The notes under the pieces: model-generated
Told to the model about the DNA's origin: nothing
The model's input: only the letters and a program-made list of their open reading frames with translations
Database searches by the model: none
Translations under genes and position numbers: made by a program
In this document: piece by piece, positions 23,431 through 34,476 of the stretch
Layout: each line of letters opens with the position of its first letter
Position numbering within the stretch: the stretch's first letter is position 1
Assembly: GCA_026008535.1 (NCBI GenBank)
Contig: BRKX01000014.1
Coordinates: 41,484,506-41,548,505, forward strand
Reading direction: 5' to 3'
DNA: 64,000 nucleotides
Source: Perilla frutescens
Lineage: Eukaryota; Streptophyta; Magnoliopsida; Lamiales; Lamiaceae

Positions 23431-24058
23431 AGTCTGTTGATGTTGAGCATATATAAGTTGCTATTTCCCTTCTAAGCTTATACAACCTCGGTCCATTCCT
23501 CTTACCAAACCTTTTATGCAATTCTTCCCATAGTTGCTTAGAAGTATCTAAATTCTGAAACCCTCGAGCAATTTCTTTGGTCATTGAATTACATATCCAA
23601 TTAAAAATAAGGTAATCAACCTTGAGCCACTGCATATAATCCATAGAGTCCTTCCTATGCGCATGCATACTACCATCAATTAATGCTAATTTATTCCTAG
23701 ACACCAAGCCTCTCTTAACCGCCCTACACCAATTATGAAAGCTCTTGCCGTCAAATAAATCAGCGGTGAGGAACATACCGGGGAGCTCGCTCGGTGTGAT
23801 GTAGAGTTCATCGTTCGCCAGAATTCTATTGGCAGCGACTTCATTCTGAGTATAGCCAACTTGAAATCCAGCATCTCTTCTAGTTGCATCACCAACATTC
23901 AATTGCTGGTTGGTAGAAGATCCAGAATGCGGTATATTCCGCTGAGATTCAGCTGCACCACTGCTTTTTTCTCGTTCAATCGGAGGTGTGGTCGCAACAG
24001 ACCCTATCTCCTCTTCGCGAGCCTACCTCCATGAAAACGTTTGATTATTCTTTGTCAT
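23411..24058 (-). pseudogene. copia gag N-terminal region
   Basis: A start near 24058 gives MTKNNQTFSWR, then a stop. Downstream the frame (23902-23411) reads LFDGKSFHNWCRAVKRGL, then KQLWEELHKRFGKRNGPRLY, the copia gag pattern (retrotransposon gag/UBN2 type). It shifts frame near 23420, continues briefly (NNLNSLWDDLALL...HMMQFLMG) and then joins the reverse transcriptase segment. The zinc knuckle is gone. Confidence 0.8.
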
Positions 24059-24117
24059 TGTTGGACTAATCAATCAACGTAATCAGAGAATGCTGGTCAC
24101 ACAGATCTACCAACTAT

Positions 24118-24131
24118 GGCTCCAGATACCA
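24118..24131 (-). other. primer binding site of the copia element
   Basis: On the minus strand TGGTATCTGGAGCC directly follows the 5' LTR. It is a variant of the initiator tRNA-Met site. Confidence 0.75.
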
Positions 24132-24472
24132 TGAAAATTTATCTAATTCATGCAGAGAATGAACATAAAATATTTGCAAGCTTTATTTATCTAAGAACTC
24201 TATTCAGAGCTCAATCAACATCAAACGTTTAGAGAAGTGTTTTCTACTATTTATACAAAGGAAGTAGCTTGTGAATCAAGCAAATCTAATCTACGGTAGA
24301 TACACTTGATCCATGTGACATGGTGATCAACGGTGGTTGAGAGCTCCAAATGTGGTCCTGCATGCAATCAACAAGCGTGCGTTCACGTGGCACAAGTTGA
24401 GCTGGAACAGTAGACACGCGACTTCATTCACCGAGCAGCAACCATGCACACATGGATCTGTGAATCTCTTCA
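24132..24472 (-). repeat. 5' LTR of the copia element
   Basis: It is 341 bp, with TG/CA ends in both orientations, and pairs with 22013-22353. In element sense a TATAAATAG-type TATA box is seen as the complement of CTATTTATAC near 24250. Confidence 0.88.
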
Positions 24473-25993
24473 AAATTAAATAAGATAAATTAGATCATAT
24501 GATAATTAAGTTTTTCCTACAATGTCATCTATGCATAAACAATTAATTCAATAAAATCAATTCAATTCATACATGGTGGAAGATCACATGGTTACTAGAA
24601 CATCTCCACCGAACAAGTTATAAAGTAGATTAATATATTATTTATCTCATGTTGGTCTCAAATTAAAACGAGATATTAACTCCAAATATCACAAAATATT
24701 TATAACTTCAGTTTATTACTCGTTATGAACATTTAATCTCATGTAAGTCCCATAAATATTCATATTACATAGTTTTATTTCATCCCGCCAATTAATCGTG
24801 TATCTCGTCAGTCTCCAATTAATTAACTAAAAAGTGGTAATACAATCATATATCAGAAATAAAAAATAAAGATTCATAAATTAAATTTAGAAAGGCTAAA
24901 TTGAATAAATCAATGAAACACAAAATCAGTATATTTGAAATATATATAAATATAAAAAAAATAAGATAAAAACTTAGATCAGACAGTCTAACGGATCACA
25001 AATCGTTAGACAGGCCAACTTGAATATTTTTTTTTTCAAAAATTCTTTATTTCATTTCAATTAGGGTTTACTAATCCCAATTAAGATTTATGTTTAATTC
25101 AAAAAATTAATTATCGAGTGTTAGTGCACGAACGTCATATAAAAAAATAAACTAATTCACTTTAGTTTTAGGGTTTACTAATTCCATTTCATAGTGTATA
25201 CTTATTTCGAAAACAAAAAATTAACAATCGCGGCGATGCTAACGATTCAATTTTATGGTTCACTAATTTCATTTTGTGGTATATATTTATTTTCAAAAAA
25301 AATTAACAATCGCACTCGAGTCGCTGTGGATTCAATTTTAAAATTCAATAATTCCATTATATATATAAATATTTATATTTGAAAAAAAATTAGAAAAGAA
25401 TAAAAAAATGGTGGGACAGTACCGTGTGAAAAAAAATAATAATTAAAGAGGCGTAGTAGAATTAATGAAGTTGGTGGGTCCTTGAAAGCGCCGTATTGCG
25501 TAGGGGTAGGGCGTGGGGGGATACCTTAGGGCGGGAGGAAATTCATTTAAATTTTGACAAAATTTCAGAATATTATACTCCCCCACCGTGTGCGTCTGCC
25601 TTTTCTCACCGCGTGCGTAACGCGTTACGAAAACGACCAATGGAAAGAAACCGACTCTTGCTTTAACTATTCTTTAATACAAATACTAATAATAAATAAT
25701 CTCCATTTTTTTTTTTTTTGAATTGACCATCCAAAAATTATATTCCATATCCTTTATATATGTGCTAAATTTTTGTATTTCTTAATATATTTTTATTTAA
25801 TATTCTTTGAAATTAACATTTTTTGTAATCAATAAATAAGGAAATAGTAGAAAAATTTATATGATTTTACTTTTTATTAATATGTTTAAAAAGAAAATGA
25901 GAACTACGTTTTCGAAACGAGGAGTATTAATATGCAAAATGTAACGACAAAGGGATATTCATTAAAAAAAAACGAAACAAAGAAATTGTTGTT

Positions 25994-26003
25994 GCCACGT
26001 GGC
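25994..26003. promoter_or_regulatory. G-box palindrome upstream of the ACA gene
   Basis: GCCACGTGGC is a perfect 10-bp palindrome around the CACGTG core bound by bZIP and bHLH factors. It lies about 455 bp upstream of the ATG. Whether it acts on this gene is not shown. Confidence 0.4.
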
Positions 26004-26323
26004 AGAAATGAGAAACAGCAACGCGCACTTTTCGTAGTTAACTACCAAGAAAAATGCAAGAGTTGGTCAGCTGAAATTTATAAATTAGTTCTTACAAATT
26101 TACTACTAATATTTTTGCAAAGCTTCTTTATCCGCGTGGTTGTAATTTAATTAACCCTCCCATAAATTCGGATCATCGTTTTCCATGGGAAATCCCTCCC
26201 ACCCTCTCTCTAGCTCTTTTTGTTTTTTGACGAGAAGATACTAGGAAACTTCGTGGGTTGTTTCCGGTTGTTTTCATGTTTTGTTATATTTGTGAAAGTT
26301 GGCCAGCATTTTCTCACTTTTGA

Positions 26324-26360
26324 GCGACTACTATATTAAGTTGAAACGTTTAGACTCGTT
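26324..26360 (+). promoter_or_regulatory. putative core promoter of the ACA gene
   Basis: GCGACTACTATATTAAGTTG and the following AAACG...ACTCGTT are conserved at 14546-14580 in front of the degenerate paralogue. CTATATTA may be the TATA box. It lies about 125 bp before the ATG, leaving room for a short leader. Confidence 0.45.
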
Positions 26361-26456
26361 CTACAGAAAATCGGGAAGAAGAAAGATTGTATATTTTATT
26401 TTTTTATTTGGAAGAAGAGAATTATAATTTTCTAAGTGCTAGCTACATTATTTTGA

Positions 26457-29400
26457 ATGGAGAGATTACTGAGTGAAAAATGGGAGCTGCAGCCGAAGCA
26501 CTCGTCGTCGGAGGTGTTGCAGCGGTGGCGGGATCTTTGCGGGGTGGTCAAGAATCCCAAACGCCGATTCCGATTCACCGCCAATCTCTCCAAGCGCCAT
26601 GAGGCTGCTGAAATGCGCAAAACTAATCAGGTTTATTTCCTTTTCTCTCTTTCTTCAATCCTAATTTCTTTTTATAACGACAACGATCTCATATATGATG
26701 GATTAAACCGAGATATATATGCATATATATGTATGTATATTCTTCATATTTAGAAAAAAAAATGCATTGTTTAGAGGAAAATATAAATGGGGTCATGCAA
26801 TAGTCACATAAATTTCTTCCTCTTCTTCCCCTGTTTATCTATGCTTGTAGCAAGATATCATGAAAAAACATTGCATTTTCCAAGTGCTGTATTTTTTAAA
26901 ATGAAGAGAAGAAGAGAATGCAAATGGGATTTCTAAATTGGAATCTCTTGGCCTTATGATCATGTGTTCCATGTTTTTAAATTTTGAGGTTGTGGAATTG
27001 TGTGTCGACAATGACATATAGAATGTGGCTGACACTATTGTGGTCGATTTCAGGAGAAATTGAGGATTGCGGTTCTTGTCTCCAAAGCTGCCTTTGAATT
27101 CATAAAAGGTGAGAGTTTGTTTCTTTGAATGAGCATTGTGGGTTTGTTTCCTTCTCCTTGAATAACTGAGTCCAATGGCTAAATGGTCGCAGGTGCCAAG
27201 GCAAGCGACTACACTGTACCTAAGGAAGTCGAAGCCGCTGGATTCAAGATTTGTGCCGATGAGTTAGGATCCATAGTAGAAGGTCATGATCTGAAGAAGC
27301 TCAAGTTTCACGGAGGAGCCACCGGCATTGTAGATAAGCTCGACACGGATAGCTCCAAAGGCCTTTCGACGACCGATAGTGAGGCCGTCAGCCGCAGACA
27401 GGAACTGTATGGGATCAATAAGTTCCAAGAGAGTGAACCTCGAAGCTTTTGGGTGTTCGTTTGGGAAGCCCTTCATGATATGACTCTCATGATCCTAGGC
27501 TTTTGCGCGTTTGTTTCTCTGATTGTTGGCATAGCAACTGAGGGATGGCCTAAAGGAGCTCACGATGGTCTTGGAATCGTTGCTAGCATTTTACTTGTGG
27601 TTTTTGTCACTGCAACGAGTGATTACCGTCAGTCGTTGCAGTTCAGGGATTTGGACAAGGAAAAGAAGAAGATTTCTGTTCAAGTGACTAGGAATGGTTA
27701 CCGGCAGAAGCTGTCCATCTATGAACTCTTGCCTGGTGATGTTGTGCATCTTTCCATTGGTGATCAAGTCCCTGCTGATGGCATTTTCCTCTCTGGTTTC
27801 TCTGTTTCGATAGACGAATCTAGTTTGACTGGGGAGAGTGAGCCAGCCATGGTTAATGCTGAAAATCCCTTTTTACTGTCGGGAACCAAGGTTCAAGATG
27901 GGACTTGCAAGATGTTGGTTACCACTGTTGGAATGAGAACACAATGGGGAAAGCTAATGGCAACACTGAGTGAAGGAGGCGACGATGAAACTCCTCTGCA
28001 AGTTAAACTGAATGGAGTTGCAACAATCATTGGAAAGATAGGCCTTGTATTTGCTATTGTGACTTTTGCAGTTTTAGTTCAGAAGCTAGTTGGCCGCAAA
28101 TGGCAAGAAGGAACTAGCTTGGTCTGGTCGGGTGACGATGCTTTGGAATTGCTCGAATACTTTGCCATTTCTGTCACCATTGTTGTGGTTGCAGTTCCTG
28201 AGGGACTACCTCTTGCAGTGACATTGAGTCTTGCATTTGCCATGAAAAAGATGATGAATGATAAAGCACTTGTTCGTCACTTAGCAGCGTGTGAGACCAT
28301 GGGCTCAGCCACGAGCATCTGCAGTGACAAAACGGGGACTCTAACAACCAACCACATGACAGTGGTGAAGTCATGCATTAGCATGAATGTGAAAGAGCTG
28401 AGCAAACCAGAGAATGCCTCTGCTCTATGTGCTGAACTTCCACCATCCGTGGTCAGAACTCTCCTCCAGTCGATCTTCAACAACACCGGTGGAGAAGTTG
28501 TGGTTAACAAAGAAGGAAAGCGCGAGATTTTGGGAACACCAACTGAAGCAGCCATCCTTGAGTTTGGTCTGTCCCTTGGTGGGGACTTTCAGGTGGAGAG
28601 ACAAGCGTGCAAGCTCGTGAAAGTCGAGCCGTTTAACTCCACAAAGAAGAGAATGGGAGTAGTATTGCAGCTTCCTGAGGGAGGTCTAAGAGCTCACACC
28701 AAAGGTGCATCCGAGATAGTCTTGGCTGCATGTGACAAGGTGCTCAATACCAAGGGCGAAGTGGTTCCCCTTGATGAAGCATCTTTCAATCATTTGAAGG
28801 AAACTATTGAGCAGTTTGCAAGTGAGGCTCTTAGAACTCTATGCCTTGCTTACGTGGAACTCGAGAAGGGGTTCACTGAGGAGGATGCTATTCCATCATC
28901 CGGATATACTTGCATAGGCATTGTAGGGATAAAAGATCCCGTTCGCCCTGGAGTGAGGGAGTCTGTAGCCCTCTGCCGTTCAGCTGGTGTTACTGTCCGA
29001 ATGGTTACTGGAGATAACATTAACACTGCAAAGGCTATTGCTAGAGAATGTGGAATACTTACAGATGATGGTATAGCTATTGAAGGTCCGGATTTTCGCG
29101 AGAAGAGTATGGAAGAGTTGCTCCACTTGGTTCCCAAGATTCAGGTACTTGACATATTTATCACAGAAATCAACCAGATTCAAATTTGGGATGATCATCT
29201 TCTTACATAAGTGTGAACTTCCTAATTGTGTAATTATCGCAGGTGATGGCTCGTTCTTCGCCACTAGATAAGCATACATTGGTGAAGCACTTGAGAACCA
29301 CATTTAACGAAGTTGTTGCTGTGACTGGTGATGGAACGAATGATGCCCCTGCACTTCATGAAGCAGACATTGGACTAGCTATGGGCATTGCTGGAACTGA

Positions 29401-30709
29401 GGTCAGTTATTGATGTTTCAATTCTTACATATATGTTTATTTGTATGTTAGATGAAGAAACATATGCTTCTAAGATGATCAAACATAAATGAATAGCTGT
29501 ATACATTTCATATTTACATGTGTCTTCATATTTTTATCTGAGAGCATTCATTTTGTGATTGAATTCAGGTGGCCAAAGAGAGTGCTGATGTTATAATTTT
29601 GGACGACAATTTCTCAACCATCGTGACTGTAGCCAAGTGGGGACGTTCAGTATACGTGAACATTCAAAAGTTCGTGCAATTCCAGCTGACAGTTAACATT
29701 GTTGCACTGATTGTGAACTTCACTTCAGCTTGTTTGACTGGTAATAAAGCATGGCTTATTCTATAAACTAGATCATATTTTGCTTATATTTGAGTGATAT
29801 AGAGATGATAAAGGTCGTATATTGATTCTAAATCTTTCAAATTATATATGGCGCTTTCAGGAAGTGCTCCTCTTACTGCTGTTCAACTGCTGTGGGTGAA
29901 CATGATCATGGACACGCTCGGGGCTCTTGCACTAGCGACTGAACCTCCAAACGAGGAACTAATGAAGAAAGCACCCGTTGGAAGGAGTGGGAACTTCATC
30001 AGCAATGTGATGTGGAGGAACATCTTGGGGCAATCTGCGTATCAGTTTATGGTGATATGGTTCCTTCAAGCATATGGGAAAACTTATTTTGAACTTGAAA
30101 ACCACCCTAACCCCGACTTAGCCCTCAACACCATCATCTTCAACACGTTCGTCTTTTGCCAGGTAAAAAACACTCTAGCATTCTGCTTTATATAGTTTGA
30201 TAATCTTGTTCTTGCATAAACTCAATGATGATCATGAATGTCACAACTTCAACATGATGTTATAGTTTGATAATTTTGTTCTTGCATTATTACCTCAATG
30301 ATGATAATGAATGTCACAACTTCAACATGATGTTATGTGGGAGAGGGCTCAATAAACTACCTAGAATCCAACACACTCACACACACACAGAGTGCCATGA
30401 AATTTGTTTTTACCAGGTTGTTAAGGTATGAATGTCTAAATGGCTGAGATGATTTTGCAGCTGTTCAATGAGGTGAACTCGAGAGAAATGGAGAAAATAA
30501 ACGTGCTGAAAGGAATACTGAATAACCATGTATTCGCCTCCGTTGTTGGTTCCACGGTCCTCTTCCAGATCATAATAGTAGAATTTCTGGGGACGTTTGC
30601 AAACACAACTCCTCTCACATTGAGGCAATGGAATGCCAGCATATGCATTGGATTCATAGGCATGCCCATTGCTGTTTTCTTGAAAACATGCATTCCTATG
30701 CGAAATTAA
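26457..30709 (+). CDS. ACA: autoinhibited P-type Ca2+-ATPase, ACA1/ACA2/ACA7 group
   Basis: Seven exons are inferred: 26457-26630, 27054-27108, 27193-29144, 29243-29401, 29569-29740, 29861-30162 and 30461-30709. All have GT-AG introns and consistent phase. Together they encode 1020 residues, the family's usual length. The protein pumps Ca2+ from the cytosol at the cost of ATP. The N-terminus (about 20-45, VVKNPKRRFRF) is the calmodulin-binding autoinhibitor. Next come TGES (about 289) of the actuator, PEGLP in TM4 (412-416), the phosphorylated Asp455 in DKTGT, and GDGTNDAP (756-763) of the hinge. The C-terminal membrane segments end at PMRN. Sequence similarity points to the ACA1/2/7 branch (plastid envelope, ER or plasma membrane members). 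The exact orthologue and location are undecided. Confidence 0.95.
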
Positions 30710-32500
30710 CCAGCAAAGGGCATTCTTCTTCTCTCTCTCTCTCTATCTATATATCTCTCTGTCTTTTTTCATTATGGACTGTGAAACTGGTCCTGTCGCT
30801 CATGCAACTAGAAGAAACATTTGATTTTGTTAGCCCTCTTGACATGTAATAATTTTATTATCAGCGCAGGTATTCTATTTTTATTTGTATAGTTCACTTA
30901 TTTAAGTGATAATTGCTATTGTAAAGTCGGATGATCTGTTGTTCCATCTATGATGCATTTGTGCAGCCCTTTTTTTATTTTATTTCCCCCCCAAATCTAA
31001 CATCTAGTAAAAATCTGGCAAAAGAAAAAAAAAAAGAGTTTGATTAGGCCGGTCGAAGTGCACATTTTAACACACTTACTTGAAGACCGAATGAACAAAA
31101 TTTTGATTCCACATAAGCCAAAACGAGTTATACGGTTGTACGTAGTAGACGAGCTAGCTCGAAATCTTGCACCACGCACTCATCTCAAAATTTCAATCTC
31201 ACCCTTTTTAATGAATAATTACTAAAATAATCATCAATTTTACATGAGAAATCCCGGTACACACATAGATACTCGATTTATGGGATAAAATTCTTTATTA
31301 CATATTTGTTGTGGCAAACACTTGCATGCATCATGATGTAAATAACACTATATGAGACGGGTCGATCAAATCCGCTTTTGACTAGGTCAACGCGGGTCAA
31401 CCCGCGCTTTGACCCGGTCAACGCGGGTCAACCCATAAAAAAAACTGTCCAAAGTGAGTACCAACCTTCCTATTAAAAAGTATCACAAAACATTTAAAAA
31501 GTACCATCTGTATCATTAAAAAGCAAGAGATCTACTAGTTATTTTATACTAGTTTATTTAGTTCAAATTCTTTTTTTTTTTTCTTAGTTTTTATATTGTA
31601 TGTGTTGAGATTAATCTAAAACAATCATTATTCCAAGAATTTGCAAAGGAAAGCAAAACACGAGTTCGGTAAAATAAAAAGTACCATGTAGTAAGAAGAA
31701 AAGTATCAAGTACGATAAAGACATGTATCAACATAAGATAATACTATCATCATTCCAACTACAATAAAAAGTATCATGTGGTAAGAAAAAATGTATCAAG
31801 TATGATACAAACAGGTATAAAAAAAATTAAAAAATCTCAAAAAAAAAAGACGGGCGCTTGGGCCTCACGCGCCGCGCGTGGGCGCCATGTGGCACGCTCG
31901 CGTGGGGCCACGCGCCCGCCTGAAATTGCTGGAAATAAGAGGTGCTGCATGCAAGTGCACCTCATTTGTTGTAGCATTTTTTATTGCACACTCGATTTTT
32001 TTTTAATTTCAATTTCTTGTACTTTAATTTAATTTTACACTTATTATTTATATTTTTTTTTCATCCTATTCAATTAAGGTGCATTATATTTTTACGTATT
32101 TAATTTATAGTTTTTAGTTATTAATTGATTATTTAAAAATTAAATATTAAAAAAACATAATAAACCATAATTAGATAGGTTGAACTCTAAATAACAAATG
32201 TAAATTAAACTAATGCACGAAAATTTGAAATAAAAAAAAAATGAAATAAAAAAAAATTAAAAAATTAAATGTGCAGTACTTCGGAGTCTCTAACTTTAAT
32301 TTCACACTTAGCTTATTTTGTCCCTGTCATAAGTTTATCTTTTACAGGTTGTTTTACTTATGTATTTTGGTGGGGGTCACTTTTGGGCTCCCTTCACCCA
32401 GACGATGATGTAGATCCAGTTTGTTGATATATATACATTGGCGATCTCCCTCAATCCTCCACCCGTTAGGGTGTTCTTCTAAAAAAAAGAAAAATGCAAC
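30710..32500. other. 3' flank of the ACA gene and intergenic DNA
   Basis: A CT-rich stretch (about 30729-30765) is in the likely 3' UTR. At 31385-31435, GGTCAACGCGGGTCAACCC occurs twice with inverted GTCAA/TTGAC copies. At 31848-31925 there is a GC-rich island (CGCGCCGCGCGTGGGCGCC) in AT-rich surroundings. No gene is visible. Confidence 0.45.
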
Positions 32501-33097
32501 ACGAAAAACTGCAATAGACGATTTCGTGTGTCCATCTATTTGACTATTCCCTTCAAGACAACAAACAAGTCAATGTCACTGATGCAATCTGATCCAGGAC
32601 TGTATCAGATTACAAGACAGAATCCCTCAACCCAAGTTTCACAACGCAGACGAACTGTTGATATGTGAAATCGACGACCCCCTACTGAGATTGAAGACAA
32701 GAGCCTCGGAACAACAGTGTAGACGCCACAAAGAGAGGTGATGAATTTGTTTGATAAGTTGGAGTTTGAACTCACAGTTCAAAGAAATTCTCACGCAGAG
32801 AAAATGTCAAATTCAATAATATCAAAAACTGTCCAATGAAAATTCATTACAAGTCCTTATATAGGTGGACGGAAATAAGCAAACCTTAGTTAGGAATTAA
32901 ATGCCAAAAAAGAAATAAATAAGTCTAAAATTCTGAAACAATTAAAAACCCGATACTGGGCGCAACACGAGATTACTCGCGCCTCGCGCCCGGCCCAAAG
33001 AAATACCCTCTGCAGTATCAGTGCAGATCACTCACACCTCCACCCGTGCTGCACATTGCGTCTTTTGGCGTGACCGGTCCACTCATGCCCTTACTCG

Positions 33098-34268
33098 CAG
33101 GGCCGGCCCTGAGGGCGGGCGGGCCTGAGCGACGGCCCAGGGCCCCAAAAATTGGAGGGCCCAAAATTTTTAATATAGCCCATTAGTTATAGGCATTATG
33201 TATACTAAAAAAAAATATTAGACTTATTGTATCTGAAACCCTCTCTCTCTGACTCTCTTTTGCTTCCATTAAGCATCGCGTTCAATGTTTATATCTGTAA
33301 TTTGATATCTCTCTCTTGCATTAATAAACCACGTAGAAATCAAAAAACCCTTTCATCTTCTATTTTAATTTACCGTTGAGGGAGAGTTTCAATATCTTTA
33401 TTTATCCTCCTTCCATGGATAGTTCTCACTTCTCATCTCCGATTCTCTAGTTCGAATAGTTCTCATTCTCATCTCTGATTCTCTGTAATTCTCAATTTAT
33501 TCAATCTGTTAATATTTCTCATCTACTTCTCGAATTCCTATTTGATGTTTTGCTCTTTAAATATTTACAAAAAAAATAAAATAAAAAAAATTGTCTTCGA
33601 TCCATTCACATTCAACAATTACTCTCGTGGCTTCGCCTTCAATCGTTGCTGTTGCTCTCAATTTTCCAGGTAATCTTGATTTTTTCATCGATTTTAGTGT
33701 GTATATTTCAATCTGAATTTTTTTACATTATTCCTCTTCTCTAGATGGTATATTTCAATTATTTCATGTTCTACTTACTATTCATATTTTCGGATATTTT
33801 CTTTGGTTGTTCAATGTCCTTATTGGTTGCAAATATGTTGTTCGAATTTTATAATTGTGTGTACAAAAGAATTCATTTGCCCTAGTTATGTGTTTTTGTT
33901 TTTGTTTTGAAATTCTGAAGGCAGAACCACATAACCTTTGAAGCATACGTTGATTACTTGATTTTGTATTTTTTGTTTTACGGCTAAGAGGGCTTCTCAA
34001 AGTTAAAATTGTTGAAAACGTATTTGAGATCATCAATGTCCCAAGAGAGATGGAATGGTTTGACAATATTATGTATAGAAAAAGAGATTTTAGATAACAT
34101 AGATATGAACGATATTGTAGATGATTTTGCAAGTAAAAATGCTAGACAAAGTCATTTTTTATAAGTAATGGACATTTTTTGCTTTTCGATGTATTGCGTA
34201 CAATAATATATTGGGGGCCCATTTTTATAATTTCGCCCAGGGCCTCATTTTTGTCAGGACCAGCCCTG
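33098..34268 (+). mobile_element. hAT transposon derivative
   Basis: Termini CAGGGCCGGCCCTGA and the complement of CAGGGCTGGTCCTGA form an imperfect inverted repeat (13 of 15). CTTACTCG flanks both sides (33090-33097 and 34269-34276), a perfect 8-bp hAT duplication. Subterminal GGGCCC motifs are repeated. At 1171 bp it is internally deleted but keeps the end of the transposase (33988-34164). Confidence 0.92.
33988..34164 (+). pseudogene. hAT transposase C-terminal dimerisation domain remnant
   Basis: The frame reads FSKLKLLKTYLRSSMSQERW, then NGLTILCIEKEIL, and ends IVDDFASKNARQ plus a stop. This is the conserved C-terminal region of plant hAT transposases (SKLKLIK-YLRS-MSQERLNGLA-LSIE). Everything upstream (zinc finger, catalytic core) is missing or decayed. 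It cannot transpose on its own. Confidence 0.8.
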
Positions 34269-34476
34269 CTTACTCGTGCTGCAACTTGTGCTCTTCCTCC
34301 TGAACACTCAAACTCGATCTTCGGCACCCCACTTAGGATCATATGAGTCATGTTCCCTACTTGTGGGAGACACAGTGGTACACATTCTTGTAGCAGAAAA
34401 CTCAGCATTTTTTGTTAAGAGACAAAAATTAGCGGGCCAAATAAAACAAGCAGCAAATTGCAAAGGATGAGACATC

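Larger units (their letters stand above)
22013..24472 (-). mobile_element. internally deleted Ty1/copia retrotransposon
   Basis: Two 341-bp LTRs enclose a short interior on the minus strand, and AAATT duplicates flank the element (22008-22012 and 24473-24477). A primer binding site (TGGTATCTGGAGCC) touches the 5' LTR and a purine tract touches the 3' LTR. The interior joins a gag N-terminal region to the end of reverse transcriptase plus RNase H. The gag zinc knuckle, protease, integrase and most of the polymerase are absent. The LTRs differ at about 19 positions by eye (roughly 94% identity). It could move only with enzymes supplied in trans. Confidence 0.92.
24478..26456. other. intergenic DNA and upstream region of the ACA gene
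   Basis: AT-rich, with no coding frame I can support. It holds the putative G-box (25994) and core promoter (26324) of the following gene. The stretch 25450-25640 is more GC-rich but shows no recognisable gene. Confidence 0.4.
32515..34475 (-). repeat. LTR-like remnant split by an hAT element
   Basis: On the minus strand the sequence has a TATA box (CCTATATAAG, complement of 32856-32865). It is followed by a leader containing ACTTATCAAACAAATTCATC and GTGGCGTCTACA, close to the same phrases in the Ty3/gypsy LTR at 51790-51830. The edges are not resolved, and the hAT element at 33098 cuts it. It is probably an old Ty3/gypsy LTR. Confidence 0.4.

Noticed and set aside
31385..31435. W-box-like GTCAA/TTGAC cluster as a regulatory module
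   Set aside because: It lies about 700 bp downstream of the ACA gene in AT-rich intergenic DNA with no adjacent gene start, so a regulatory call is not supported.
34142..34408. 88-codon minus-strand ORF
   Set aside because: It starts in the LTR-like flank and runs across the hAT terminus into hAT sequence, so it cannot be an ancestral gene.
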